NCBI GenBank assembly: GCA_006844765.1
Contig: SPJV01000103.1
Location: 1-64,000 of the forward strand
Source of the DNA: Alphaproteobacteria bacterium
GTDB lineage: Bacteria; Pseudomonadota; Alphaproteobacteria; UBA8366; Aestuariispiraceae
Reading direction: 5' to 3'
Length of the DNA stretch: 64,000 nucleotides
Part shown: in pieces, positions 8,152 to 16,513 of the stretch
How the letters are laid out: each line of letters opens with the position of its first letter
How positions within the stretch are numbered: the stretch's first letter is position 1
The notes under the pieces: generated by a model
The model's input: the letters and a program-made list of their open reading frames with translations, nothing else
Databases searched by the model: none
What the model was told of the DNA's origin: nothing
Program-made: the position numbers and the translations under genes

Positions 8152-9501
8152 CTAAGGATTTAGCGGTGACCATGCCGGATCGGACGCATCACCCGGCGTA
8201 ATAACCTCTCGCAGATTATGGCCGGTCAGGTCGACACTATAGAGCCGCGCCCGCCCGGAGCGATCCTGCCGGAAGAACATAAGCACACGCCCGTTCGGCG
8301 CCCAGGTCGGACCTTCATTGTGATACCCATCCGCCAGCAACCGCTCACCGGATCCATCTGGCCGCATGACGCCGATGAAAAACTGTCCTTTCGACAGCTT
8401 CGTGAAGGCAATCAGATCACCACGCGGTGACCAGACCGGCGTGCCATATCGGCCGGATTTGAAGCTGATGCGGTGCGGATTGCTGCCATTTGCATTCATG
8501 ACATAGATTTGCTGGCTGCCGCCGCGATCCGATTCAAAGACGATTTGACTGCCATCCGGGGAAAAGGACGGCGCGGTATCAATCGCCGGGTTGTCGGTAA
8601 CCCGCCGTGGTGCCCGCGTGCGCAGATCCATCACATAGATTTCAGAATTGCCTTGTTCTGCATGGCTCATCACCACGGAATTCCCATCCGGGGAGAAGCG
8701 GGGAGAGAAAGTCATCCCCTCGAACGCACCCAGCACCTCCTGCCGGCCGGTCTGAATATTGAACAAATAGACCTTCGGCTTGTCGCGGTAGTAGTTGAGA
8801 TAGGTGATTTCCTGACGCGCCGGCGAAAAACGCGGGGTCAGGACAAGACTGCTGCCATCGGTCAGGAATTTATGGTTCGCCCCATCCTGATCCATGATCG
8901 CCAAACGCTTGATCCGGTTCTGCTTCGAACCGCTCTCCGCAATATAAACGATACGGGAGTCGAAATAACCATTCTCCCCCGTTACCCGCTTATAGATCGC
9001 GTCGGAGACGATATGGGCAACCCGTCGCCAGTTTTCCTGTTCACTGGAATAAGCCTTGCCGAGCATATGCTCTTCCTTGGCAACGTCCCAGATCCGGAAC
9101 TCGACCCGAAGGCGGCCATCCGGCTGAACCGAAATCGCCCCATTCACCAAGGCCTCTGTATTGATGATGCGCCAGTCATTGAAGCGCGGGCGGACCTGAA
9201 TAGATGCCGCCGTCTGGGTAAATGCCTTGGGATCGATCGGTTCAAAGAGGCCAGAACGCTCCAGGTTCGCACTGATCACTTGCGCAATGTTGCGGCCCAG
9301 GGTCGATTCTCGCTCATTCACCCCGAAAAATTCGGTAATCGCGACCCGGATCGGTTTCACATTGCCTTGGCGAATGTCAATTGTCACCTCAGCTTGGGCG
9401 GCGCCTAAACCCGCAATGAATGCAACCATCACCATGACAGCCGGGAGCATCTGCCCCCGGATCTGTTTCAGCGTGGTCGTTAGAGCCTTTGCATGTGTCA
9501 C
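8152..9501 (-). CDS. tolB: Tol-Pal system beta-propeller protein TolB
   Basis: Periplasmic protein that shuttles between Pal and TolA. A signal peptide (MLPAVMVMVAFIAGLGAAQA) precedes the TolB N-domain and a six-bladed WD40-like propeller with repeated motifs such as PRFSPDGNSVVMS, PSFSPDGSQIVFESDR and PVWSPRGDLIAFT. The best start is the GTG at 9501-9499, whose last two bases overlap the TGA of tolA in a GTGA junction, so translation is probably coupled. This gives 449 residues, normal for the family. An upstream in-frame ATG at 9546 would overlap tolA by 49 bases and is less likely. Confidence 0.95.
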   Translation of the reverse strand: MTHAKALTTTLKQIRGQMLPAVMVMVAFIAGLGAAQAEVTIDIRQGNVKPIRVAITEFFGVNERESTLGRNIAQVISANLERSGLFEPIDPKAFTQTAASIQVRPRFNDWRIINTEALVNGAISVQPDGRLRVEFRIWDVAKEEHMLGKAYSSEQENWRRVAHIVSDAIYKRVTGENGYFDSRIVYIAESGSKQNRIKRLAIMDQDGANHKFLTDGSSLVLTPRFSPARQEITYLNYYRDKPKVYLFNIQTGRQEVLGAFEGMTFSPRFSPDGNSVVMSHAEQGNSEIYVMDLRTRAPRRVTDNPAIDTAPSFSPDGSQIVFESDRGGSQQIYVMNANGSNPHRISFKSGRYGTPVWSPRGDLIAFTKLSKGQFFIGVMRPDGSGERLLADGYHNEGPTWAPNGRVLMFFRQDRSGRARLYSVDLTGHNLREVITPGDASDPAWSPLNP

Positions 9502-10547
9502 TGCAACATCTCCCTCGGATCGAAGTTGATCACCAAGTTCCGCCATTGGTCATACTTATCCGGCGGTAGTTTCAATGGATTACACTGGTTACTTTTAACC
9601 GCACGTTCTGCCGACTCGGCCAGGATTTGATAGGCGCTGACCTGCGTCGTCGTCGCCCCCACCAACTCACTGCCGAACTGATCAAGCGCCGTAGCACTGA
9701 TTACGCGCCTGTCTGGTCCAACCTGAACACGGACCGGCACAACCATGTTTCGCATACCAAGTCCACCTGCGGGCACATTCCAACATTTGGATATCTGGGC
9801 ACGCAAGGCATCCATTTCAGAGCCGGTCATGGCAGCAGACGCCTGCGGCTTGGGCGCAGGTTTTTGTTCCGTTGGTTCCAGATTGGCCAAGGTCTCCTGA
9901 AACAGATCGGCAGCATCCGCCGTTTTTTCCTCTGGCTCCACCTTCGGCTTGGGCTTCGGTGCGTCTTCTTGAAGCTCTTCCACCGTTTTTAGCAAAGAAG
10001 CAATAGCATCCGGCTTTTTCGGTGCTTCCGGCTTCAAGCGCGCCCGAGGCGTTGGCGGTGTTTCAGGCTCAGGTTTTGGCTCAGGCTCAGGCTCCGGTTC
10101 AGGCTCCGGTTCTGGCTCGGGCTCCGGTTCTGGTTCAGGCTCCGGTTCTGGCTCGGGCTCCGGTTCTGGTTCAGGCTCCGGTTCTGGCTCGGGCTCCGGT
10201 TCTGGCTCGGGTACAGGTTCGGGTTCAGGTGCCGGCTCAGGCTCAGGTACCGGCGCAGGTTCCGGTTCCGGCGGCGGAGGCGGCGGATCTGGCTCAGGGG
10301 GCGGTGGTGGCGGTGGAGGATCCGGCTCTGGCGGCGGTTCTGGTTCTGGCTCAGGAGGCGGAGGTTCTGGTTCCGGGATCGGCGGTTCTTCGGTCGATAC
10401 TGCCGCCAACATTTCTTCCGTCACAACTTCAACATCAATGACAGCATCATCCAAATCGATAATCGGCTGGGGCGCAGGCAAACCGATCCAAGCCGCGAAG
10501 ATAATCGCGACATGAAACAGGAAACTGAGGATTAGCGTGCCTTTCAT
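9498..10547 (-). CDS. tolA: Tol-Pal system protein TolA
   Basis: TolA spans the periplasm and passes proton-motive force from TolQR to Pal/TolB. One N-terminal TM helix (residues about 3-24, with the conserved SxxxH pattern in SFLFHVAI) is followed not by the usual Ala/Lys-rich helix but by a Pro-Glu/Pro-Pro low-complexity rod of about 100 residues (roughly 55-160). A KPKPKVEPEEKTA-type linker and a C-terminal domain of about 110 residues with a single pair of cysteines (SKCWNVP and NQCNPL) follow. The rod is encoded by hexamer repeats with a 36-bp higher-order period. It begins 27 bases after tolR. Confidence 0.93.
   Translation of the reverse strand: MKGTLILSFLFHVAIIFAAWIGLPAPQPIIDLDDAVIDVEVVTEEMLAAVSTEEPPIPEPEPPPPEPEPEPPPEPDPPPPPPPPEPDPPPPPPEPEPAPVPEPEPAPEPEPVPEPEPEPEPEPEPEPEPEPEPEPEPEPEPEPEPEPEPEPEPEPEPKPEPETPPTPRARLKPEAPKKPDAIASLLKTVEELQEDAPKPKPKVEPEEKTADAADLFQETLANLEPTEQKPAPKPQASAAMTGSEMDALRAQISKCWNVPAGGLGMRNMVVPVRVQVGPDRRVISATALDQFGSELVGATTTQVSAYQILAESAERAVKSNQCNPLKLPPDKYDQWRNLVINFDPREMLQ
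10102..10209. repeat. 36-bp tandem repeat inside tolA (three copies)
   Basis: Hexamers of the type GGCTCC/GGTTCT/GGCTCG encode Pro-Glu pairs on the minus strand. From 10102 they fall into a 36-base super-unit (order GGCTCC, GGTTCT, GGCTCG, GGCTCC, GGTTCT, GGTTCA) repeated at 10138 and 10174. The third copy ends in GGCTCG instead of GGTTCA. Less regular hexamers flank it on both sides. Gain or loss of a unit would keep the reading frame. Confidence 0.9.
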
Positions 10548-10574
10548 CGGATCCCATCAACCAGCCAGAGGCTG

Positions 10575-11042
10575 CTACTGCCCCTCACCCACGCCGTTCG
10601 GCAATTTCGCCAACAGTGCGACCTTCTTAAATCCGGCAGCGCTGACAGTGCCCATCACCTCCATAACTTTGCCATAGGCGATTGCGGCATCACCCCTGAC
10701 AAATATTCGGACATCGGGATTGTTGACCGTGATCGCCTGCAGGCGCGGCACCAGATTCTCAAGCGCCACCTCATTTTCCTGGATGTAGACGCGGCCTTCC
10801 TTATCGACGGATAGGACTAAAGGTTCATCGCTGTCATTCATGCTGGCCGCTTGCGTTTTCGGCAGATCGACAGGCACACCCACAGTCAAAAGCGGCGCGG
10901 TCACCATGAACACGATCAACAACACCAGCATCACATCGACGAAGGGGGTTACATTGATATCCGACATGGGGCGATAGCGTCGACGCCCCCTACCCCGGCC
11001 GACACCGGGCGAACTTATGCCATTTCCGACGGGCCCTGCCAT
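10575..11042 (-). CDS. tolR: Tol-Pal system protein TolR (ExbD family)
   Basis: TolR is the peptidoglycan-binding partner of TolQ in the proton-driven Tol motor. After a Gly/Arg-rich cytoplasmic N-terminus a single TM helix contains the essential Asp in DINVTPFVDVMLVLLIVF. The periplasmic domain follows, with VPVDLPKTQA and ISVD-type strands. Length (155) is normal. It starts four bases after the tolQ stop, so the two are translated together. Confidence 0.96.
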   Translation of the reverse strand: MAGPVGNGISSPGVGRGRGRRRYRPMSDINVTPFVDVMLVLLIVFMVTAPLLTVGVPVDLPKTQAASMNDSDEPLVLSVDKEGRVYIQENEVALENLVPRLQAITVNNPDVRIFVRGDAAIAYGKVMEVMGTVSAAGFKKVALLAKLPNGVGEGQ

Positions 11043-11045
11043 GGT

Positions 11046-11807
11046 TCAGCCCCGCTCGTCCAATTGCCGGGAGACAATTGCCGTAAATTCATCGGCAAAC
11101 GCTTCGAGCCTATTCGCATAACGACCGAGATCGGTTGATATCTTGTTATAAGCGACTGTCGCCGGGATAGCGGCAACCAGGCCGAGCGCCGTGGCGAAGA
11201 GTGCCTCTGCAATACCCGGCGCAACAACGGCCAGGCTTGTCTGTTTCGTCGCTGCGATAGAAGAGAAACTATTCATAATCCCCCATACCGTTCCAAGCAG
11301 CCCGATGAATGGGGCACTTGAGCCGACGGAGGCCAGGAATGGCAGATATTTCTCGAGCCTTTCGACTTCGCGGTTCAAGGTCACATGCATGACCCGTTCG
11401 ATCCGCGCCTGCACCGTGCCGGCGACCGAGACAGAGCCTCGTTCGACGGAGCGCTGCCATTCCCGCATGGCCGCCGCGAAAACGGCGGTCATCGGGTCCC
11501 TGGGGACCGCGCCCACCCGGTTGTAAAGATCTTCCAACGAACCGCCTGACCAGAAGGCATCCTCAAACTTTGCAGCCGCACGCCGCAAACGGCCCAGGCG
11601 GATCAGCTTGTCGAAGATGATCGCCCAGCACCAGACCGACATCAGCATCAAAATCATCATCACTGATTTGACGACAATATCGGCGCGAAGGAACAATGCG
11701 AGAGCGGTCAATTCCCCGCCATCAACACTGAGTTCCAAGCCATCCCCCATGATCACACCGTCGACGACATCTCCGACCGGTGCGCCTGTACTATCCAGCT
11801 GTTCCAT
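11046..11807 (-). CDS. tolQ: Tol-Pal system protein TolQ (ExbB/MotA family)
   Basis: Inner-membrane proton-channel subunit of the Tol system. Three TM helices are visible: about residues 45-65 (VVKSVMMILMLMSVWCWAIIF), then 160-185 with ASVGSSAPFIGLLGTVWGIM, and 200-225 (EALFATALGLVAAIPATVAYN). The last two carry the conserved Thr/Ser and Gly residues of the MotA/TolQ/ExbB family. Length (253) is slightly longer than E. coli TolQ because of an N-terminal extension. It follows ybgC by nine bases and precedes tolR. Confidence 0.96.
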   Translation of the reverse strand: MEQLDSTGAPVGDVVDGVIMGDGLELSVDGGELTALALFLRADIVVKSVMMILMLMSVWCWAIIFDKLIRLGRLRRAAAKFEDAFWSGGSLEDLYNRVGAVPRDPMTAVFAAAMREWQRSVERGSVSVAGTVQARIERVMHVTLNREVERLEKYLPFLASVGSSAPFIGLLGTVWGIMNSFSSIAATKQTSLAVVAPGIAEALFATALGLVAAIPATVAYNKISTDLGRYANRLEAFADEFTAIVSRQLDERG

Positions 11808-11816
11808 GCCTGTCCT

Positions 11817-12257
11817 CTACTCCGTTCCCAATCTTGGTTCCATAGCTGGCATCAGTCCCGCGAAACCGCGCCGAAGCTCTTCCGGCAGCCGCATAGGCCG
11901 CCCCTTTCCATCGATCAAGGCAAGCCGTATTTCCAATCGGCATAATACGTCCTGCCCGCGAAGAATGACCTGATCCATATCGATACTGGCGCCACCGAAC
12001 TTTGCGATCCGCGTTTCCACTGTCACGAGATCATCCAGACGGGCTGGTTTCAGATAATCAGCAACACTGCGGCGCACGGCAAAGCCCGCCCCAAATCGCG
12101 ATGCAAGGCCTGGATGATCCAAACCAAGCGCCCGCAAAAACTCTGTCCGGCCGCGCTCTGCAAACTTCAGGTAGTTGGCATAGAAGACAATACCGCCTGC
12201 ATCCGTATCTTCATAATACACCCTGACTGGCAGGCGATGCGGAAGCTCTATCGACAA
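11817..12257 (-). CDS. ybgC: Tol-Pal-associated acyl-CoA thioesterase YbgC
   Basis: Hot-dog-fold thioesterase that heads the tol-pal operon in most proteobacteria; it hydrolyses short or acyl-ACP thioesters and is linked to phospholipid metabolism. The catalytic signature YEDTDAGGIVFYANYLKF is at residues about 15-32, with Asp as catalytic residue. The 146-residue length is standard. It is the first gene of the minus-strand operon, so the main tol promoter should lie in 12258-12440. Confidence 0.94.
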   Translation of the reverse strand: MSIELPHRLPVRVYYEDTDAGGIVFYANYLKFAERGRTEFLRALGLDHPGLASRFGAGFAVRRSVADYLKPARLDDLVTVETRIAKFGGASIDMDQVILRGQDVLCRLEIRLALIDGKGRPMRLPEELRRGFAGLMPAMEPRLGTE

Positions 12258-12442
12258 TTAACCCTTACCCCAAACAGATGACCGGCAAGCCCCATTGGCA
12301 TCACAGGGTTTTGCCCCGAAATGATGGCAGAAATACGACCATCCAGACCAACTCGATGACGGACCAGAAAAAATCACCCAGCATCCGACAATGGCCCTAG
12401 AGACTCTCTTAATCCTCAAGTCTCATACGCGACTCGCGTGAC

Positions 12443-12480
12443 AAAAAAAAGCGGTCCGCAGAGACATTCTAAATCCGCAA
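12443..12480 (-). terminator. Likely terminator after the LysM/M23 gene
   Basis: On the minus strand, directly after the stop codon at 12485, a GC-rich segment (GCGG at 12475-12478 can pair with CCGC at 12451-12454; the segment also contains the compact GCGGACCGC) is followed by eight T residues (A-run at 12443-12450). The stem is short, so the call rests mainly on the T-run and the position. Confidence 0.45.
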
Positions 12481-12484
12481 AAAA

Positions 12485-13648
12485 TCAGCCACCCAGATAC
12501 TTCGCAGGATTAACCGATTTACCTTTCCGCCGAACTTGAAAGTGCAACTGCGGACTGTCGACATTGCCGGTGGAACCGACCTTGGCGATGGTTTGGCCTC
12601 TCCGTATTACTTCACCACGCGCCACCAGCAGCTCGCCGTTATGGGCATAGGCTGTCAGGAACCCGCCAGAGTGCTTCAACAGGATCATATTACCGAAGCC
12701 TTTGATCTCTGTTCCGCTATAGGCAACCACACCATTTTCGGCGGCGCGGACAGGCGCCCCGCGCGGTGCGGCGATATTCAGCCCGTCGTTATGCAACCCT
12801 TTGCCCTTCACCCCGAAGCCGGACAGGACGCGCCCTTTGACGGGCCATAGGAACGAGTCGCCTGCCCGCGCTGGAGGTGCTGGAAGTGCGGCCCGCGCGC
12901 GTTTTGGCGGAAATGGCTTAAACCTTGGGCGCGGCAACCCGGCATCTGTGACCTGAAATGTCATCTTCTCCACTTTGTCCGCCACTGGTTTTTCTACTGG
13001 TTTTGCTGCAGGTCGTGTAGAAGCAGAAGACTGGGAGCCCCCAGTCGTCGAAGCTGTCTGTGTAGAAGAGGGTTGAATAGAGCCGGTCTGCTGCTGGGAT
13101 GTCGTTGACGCCGGCGGCTGCGGGGCCGATTGCGCGACCGTCGTGGTCCTTCCAGATGCGGCAACACGACCGGGGAGTTTCAATCTTTGCCCCACCTTGA
13201 TGCCGTAAGGCGGCGCGATCCGATTGAGCCGCACGAGACTATCGAGGGACACGCCATATTGCCGGGAAATACCGTAGAGCGTCTCGCCCTTCTGAACCCG
13301 GTGCTCCACCGACTTGGGAATTGCAAGCCGTTGGCCGACTGTCAGGCGGTAAGGTGGCTCCAACCCATTCGCGACGATGAGGGACTTCAAGGACACCCGA
13401 TGCTGACGTGAGATCGCATACAGCGTTTCCCCGGAGGAGACCCGATGGCTAACGCCTGAATTGATTGCGATAGCCCCGCTTCCCGTTGCCCCCGACTGAG
13501 GCGCAGGCACAGATGTCGAGCCCGGTGTCGGCGAATGCAGTCGGACCCTGGGGCCTGGGTCATTCCAGCCGCACGCAGATAGCGCGAAGCAGACCGCAAG
13601 GGCGAAAAGCCCCACGCGACCAAGTGCGCTTTCAATACAGCGTGCCAT
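12485..13648 (-). CDS. LysM/M23-family lipoprotein (NlpD/EnvC-like activator)
   Basis: Envelope protein predicted to bind peptidoglycan and activate amidases at division. Two LysM domains (HRVSSGETLYAISRQHRVSLKSL and HRVQKGETLYGISRQYGVSLDSL segments) are followed by a Ser/Thr/Gln-rich linker. A C-terminal M23 domain follows, with FLWPVKGRVLSGFGVKGKGLHND and LHFQVRRKGKSVNPAKYL. The first metal-ligand His of active M23 enzymes appears as HND rather than HxGxD, in line with a degenerate, non-catalytic NlpD-type domain. The ATG at 13648 gives a short lipoprotein signal ending in LSAC; in-frame upstream starts at 13666, 13678 and a TTG at 13717 (overlapping the pcm stop) remain possible. Confidence 0.88.
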   Translation of the reverse strand: MARCIESALGRVGLFALAVCFALSACGWNDPGPRVRLHSPTPGSTSVPAPQSGATGSGAIAINSGVSHRVSSGETLYAISRQHRVSLKSLIVANGLEPPYRLTVGQRLAIPKSVEHRVQKGETLYGISRQYGVSLDSLVRLNRIAPPYGIKVGQRLKLPGRVAASGRTTTVAQSAPQPPASTTSQQQTGSIQPSSTQTASTTGGSQSSASTRPAAKPVEKPVADKVEKMTFQVTDAGLPRPRFKPFPPKRARAALPAPPARAGDSFLWPVKGRVLSGFGVKGKGLHNDGLNIAAPRGAPVRAAENGVVAYSGTEIKGFGNMILLKHSGGFLTAYAHNGELLVARGEVIRRGQTIAKVGSTGNVDSPQLHFQVRRKGKSVNPAKYLGG

Positions 13649-13713
13649 GTCCCAGATTTGTCCCATCCGGCGGACCATATCCCGCTTCGGCGCGTAGCGA
13701 CAAGCGGTCGAGA

Positions 13714-14364
13714 TCAAATCCCGCTCGTATCGATGCCTTCAACCAAGGGGACAAATCGGACGCCGCCCAGGTCTTCACGTCCTACAACGCCATTTTCCTT
13801 GGTAACACGCACGAGCCGTTGGCCCTCGATACGATCGCCCACCGGCGCGATCAACACACCGCTATCCGCCAATTGCTCAATCAGCGGATCTGGCACGTCA
13901 TGAGCCGCAGCAGTCACCATAATCCTGTCGAAGGGAGCCTGTTGTGGCCAACCCTCGTATCCATCGGTCAGCAAGGTTGTGACATTTGTAAGCCCTAGAG
14001 CCGTAAATCGCTGTTCAGCCTGGTTCAAAAGGCCCCGCCGCCGCTCCACAGTGTATAGCCGCCGGCAAAGTTGCGATAAGATTGCGGCCTGATATCCCGA
14101 GCCGGTCCCCACTTCCAAAACCTTACTGCGTCTGTTGAGCGAAAGCGCTTGGGTCATCATGGCAACGACAAGGGGTTGGCTGACGGTTTGGTTCTCGTCA
14201 ATCGGAAGCGCTGTATCGTCATAAGCGTGCTTATGAAATGTTTCTGGGACGAAGGCTTCCCGTGGAACGCGGGCGATTGTGTCCAGGACGGCTTTGTCGT
14301 CTATGCCATCACGCTGAAGTTTGTCTAAAAGTCGCGCACGGGGCTCAGCAAAAGGGTCACTCAC
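13714..14364 (-). CDS. pcm: Protein-L-isoaspartate O-methyltransferase
   Basis: SAM-dependent enzyme that methylates isoaspartyl residues and so starts repair of aged proteins. The SAM-binding motif VLEVGTGSGYQAAIL lies at about residues 80-94, preceded by QTVSQPLVVAMM, the substrate-binding segment typical of PCMT. Length (216) is normal. Its start overlaps the surE stop by four bases (ATGA), and surE-pcm-nlpD is a widespread stationary-phase gene order. Confidence 0.96.
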   Translation of the reverse strand: MSDPFAEPRARLLDKLQRDGIDDKAVLDTIARVPREAFVPETFHKHAYDDTALPIDENQTVSQPLVVAMMTQALSLNRRSKVLEVGTGSGYQAAILSQLCRRLYTVERRRGLLNQAEQRFTALGLTNVTTLLTDGYEGWPQQAPFDRIMVTAAAHDVPDPLIEQLADSGVLIAPVGDRIEGQRLVRVTKENGVVGREDLGGVRFVPLVEGIDTSGI

Positions 14365-15134
14365 TGCATCGCCTCCAGTTGCTCCCTATTCGTGCGATCC
14401 AACCCCAAAGGCGTAATCGCCACATAGCCTTGCCGTACCCAATCGAGATCGGACCCGGAGACCGCATCGCCATATTCACCCGTATGATCAATGCGATAGG
14501 TGTTACCTTTAACGCTTGAAATCAGGAAGCTGTCCTTGGCAAAGCCTTGAAACCCGATCCGGTATGGATCGTCAGGCGCGGTGACGGCTTCCGGCAGGTT
14601 GATATTGTACAGCGTGCCTGATCGGAACCCGGCCTGACAGGCGCGCTTCAAGGCTTCCGGCAAGAAGGGCAACGTATCCTCCCATTGCGACGCTGGTATG
14701 GCTTTGTTGCGGTCCTGGGCCGATACCGCAATTGCCGGGATTCCATTAGACGCCGCCGAACTCGCAGCACCGATGGTGCCGGAATAGTTCACATCAATTC
14801 CAACATTAAGCCCGTGATTAATGCCGGAGATCACGATATCCGGCAGGCAATCCCGCATCACGACCTGCAAGGCGGACAGCGTACAATCCGCCGGACTACC
14901 AGTCACGGCGAAGCGGCGCGTGCCTCTCTCCAGAATATCGATTTCCTTGCGAAGACTGACCATGGACGACGCGGCACTGCGGCCACTATCTGGCGCGACG
15001 GTCCACATTTCCCCAACGAGCGGTTCAACGACCGCTTCCAGGCGCTTCAGCCCTTCCGCATCGATTCCGTCGTCATTGGTGATCAGGACCCGCGCCGAGG
15101 CTAGGTCCAAAGGCTTCGGCGCGTCGGTCCCCAT
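14361..15134 (-). CDS. surE: 5'-nucleotidase SurE
   Basis: Metal-dependent survival protein that dephosphorylates nucleoside 5'- and 3'-monophosphates. The divalent-metal motif ITNDDGIDAEGL is near residue 18, followed by VAPDSGRSAAS and SGINHGLNVGIDVNYSGTIGAA, all diagnostic. Length 257. The region ahead of ARVLITNDDG is slightly longer than usual, so a start a few codons in is possible. It begins 17 bases after serS and overlaps pcm by four bases. Confidence 0.96.
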   Translation of the reverse strand: MGTDAPKPLDLASARVLITNDDGIDAEGLKRLEAVVEPLVGEMWTVAPDSGRSAASSMVSLRKEIDILERGTRRFAVTGSPADCTLSALQVVMRDCLPDIVISGINHGLNVGIDVNYSGTIGAASSAASNGIPAIAVSAQDRNKAIPASQWEDTLPFLPEALKRACQAGFRSGTLYNINLPEAVTAPDDPYRIGFQGFAKDSFLISSVKGNTYRIDHTGEYGDAVSGSDLDWVRQGYVAITPLGLDRTNREQLEAMQ

Positions 15135-15151
15135 TGATCAGGTGCTCCTTG

Positions 15152-16429
15152 TCAGCGGTTCGGCAGTTCAATTCGGTCCGCACCGCCCATATAGGGCTGC
15201 AAGACATCTGGAATGGCGACTGAACCATCTTCCTGGCGGTAGTTCTCAAGCACAGCAATAAGCGTCCGCCCAACCGCAAGGCCTGAGCCATTCAGTGTGT
15301 GGACGAAGCGTGTGCCCTTCTCGCCCGGCGTTCTAAAACGGGCCTTCATCCGACGCGCCTGGAAATCACCGCAGTTGGAGCAGCTTGAAATTTCCCGATA
15401 GGCCTCCTGCCCTGGCAACCAGACTTCTATGTCATAGGTCTTGCGCGCCCCAAACCCCATGTCACCGGTCGACAGAACAACAGTCCTGAATGCCAGCCCG
15501 AGAGACTTCAGGATGCCTTCGGCGCAGTCGGTCATACGCTCCAGCTCTTCAACCGACTTATCCGGATGAGTGATCGAGACCATTTCGACCTTGGAGAACT
15601 GGTGCATCCGGATCATACCGCGCGTATCTCGTCCGGCCGCCCCGGCTTCCGAGCGGAAACAAGGTGTCCAGGCAGTAAACCGCATCGGCAGATCATCAGC
15701 CTCCCAAATTCGGTCGGCGGCGATGTTGGTCATCGGCACCTCCGCAGTCGGGATCAGCCAAAACCCTTCATCGGTATGGAACAGGTCTTCAGTGAATTTC
15801 GGAAGCTGCCCAGTCCCATACATGGCGTTGTCCCGCACCAGATAGGGCGGCACGGTTTCCGTATATCCGTTGGCGCCTGTATGCGTATCCAACATGAAAC
15901 AGGCAAGTGCACGCTCCAAACGGGCGAGTTGCCCTTTCAGAAGAACGAACCTTGCCCCGGACATGGTAACAGCCGTTTCGAAATCCATCTGGCCGAGCGC
16001 TTCGCCAATTTCAAAGTGCTGCTGCGCCTCTTTCATCTCTGGCGGCGTACCAACACGTCGGATTTCGACATTCGCGTCTTCATCTGCCCCGACAGGCACA
16101 TCATCAAAGGGGATATTCGGCAGGCTTTCCAAAATGGATTGAAGCGTTTCCGCGCACTCCCGCTCTTCTGCCTCGGCAGCCGCAAGGCCATCCTTCAACG
16201 ATTGCACTTCCTCAATCAGAGCTGTGGCATCACCGCCCTGCCCCTTGATCTTGCCAATCTCTTTGGAAGCTTCATTGCGGCGGCTTTGCATCACTTGCAT
16301 GCGGGTCTGAGCGTCCCGGCGTTTTACATCGAGATCGAGAATGGTTGCGGCTTGTGGCTGCAAGCCCCGGCCCGCCATGCCTTTGTCGAAGGCATCCGGA
16401 GTTTCACGAATTAATTTCAAGTCATGCAT
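15152..16429 (-). CDS. serS: Seryl-tRNA synthetase
   Basis: Class II aminoacyl-tRNA synthetase. The N-terminal antiparallel coiled coil (about 25-100) binds tRNA-Ser. The catalytic core shows motif 2 (FRSEAGAAGRDTRGMIRMHQF) and motif 3 (GSGLAVGRTLIAVLENY). Length 425 is standard. It lies between tatC and surE as in many Alphaproteobacteria. Confidence 0.98.
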   Translation of the reverse strand: MHDLKLIRETPDAFDKGMAGRGLQPQAATILDLDVKRRDAQTRMQVMQSRRNEASKEIGKIKGQGGDATALIEEVQSLKDGLAAAEAEERECAETLQSILESLPNIPFDDVPVGADEDANVEIRRVGTPPEMKEAQQHFEIGEALGQMDFETAVTMSGARFVLLKGQLARLERALACFMLDTHTGANGYTETVPPYLVRDNAMYGTGQLPKFTEDLFHTDEGFWLIPTAEVPMTNIAADRIWEADDLPMRFTAWTPCFRSEAGAAGRDTRGMIRMHQFSKVEMVSITHPDKSVEELERMTDCAEGILKSLGLAFRTVVLSTGDMGFGARKTYDIEVWLPGQEAYREISSCSNCGDFQARRMKARFRTPGEKGTRFVHTLNGSGLAVGRTLIAVLENYRQEDGSVAIPDVLQPYMGGADRIELPNR

Positions 16430-16462
16430 GATCTTGTTCCCTAGGAAAGTTCGGTTTCGATC

Positions 16463-16513
16463 ACCCGCCTGGCCAAGATGCCCGGCGGGGGTGGCGGAGC
16501 AATGCTCTCCGCC
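16463..16513. other. Two adjacent hairpins between tatC and serS
   Basis: CCCGCC (from about 16464) can pair with GGCGGG (about 16484-16489), and GGCGGAG (16493-16499) with CTCCGCC (16507-16513), the latter touching the tatC stop codon. Neither has a T-run on the minus strand, so this may slow or process the transcript rather than end it. Confidence 0.4.

Noticed and set aside
10063..10290. CRISPR-like regular repeats
   Set aside because: The units are contiguous hexamers without unique spacers and encode part of TolA.
10022..10441. Open frame antisense to tolA, rich in Ala/Val/Gln
   Set aside because: It is a shadow of the Pro-Glu hexamer repeat; the composition is fully explained by the other strand.
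12427..12439. Hairpin ACGCG-ACT-CGCGT followed by A-run
   Set aside because: The poly-A side faces the plus strand, where no gene ends here. The T-run serves the minus-strand gene with the other GC-rich segment.
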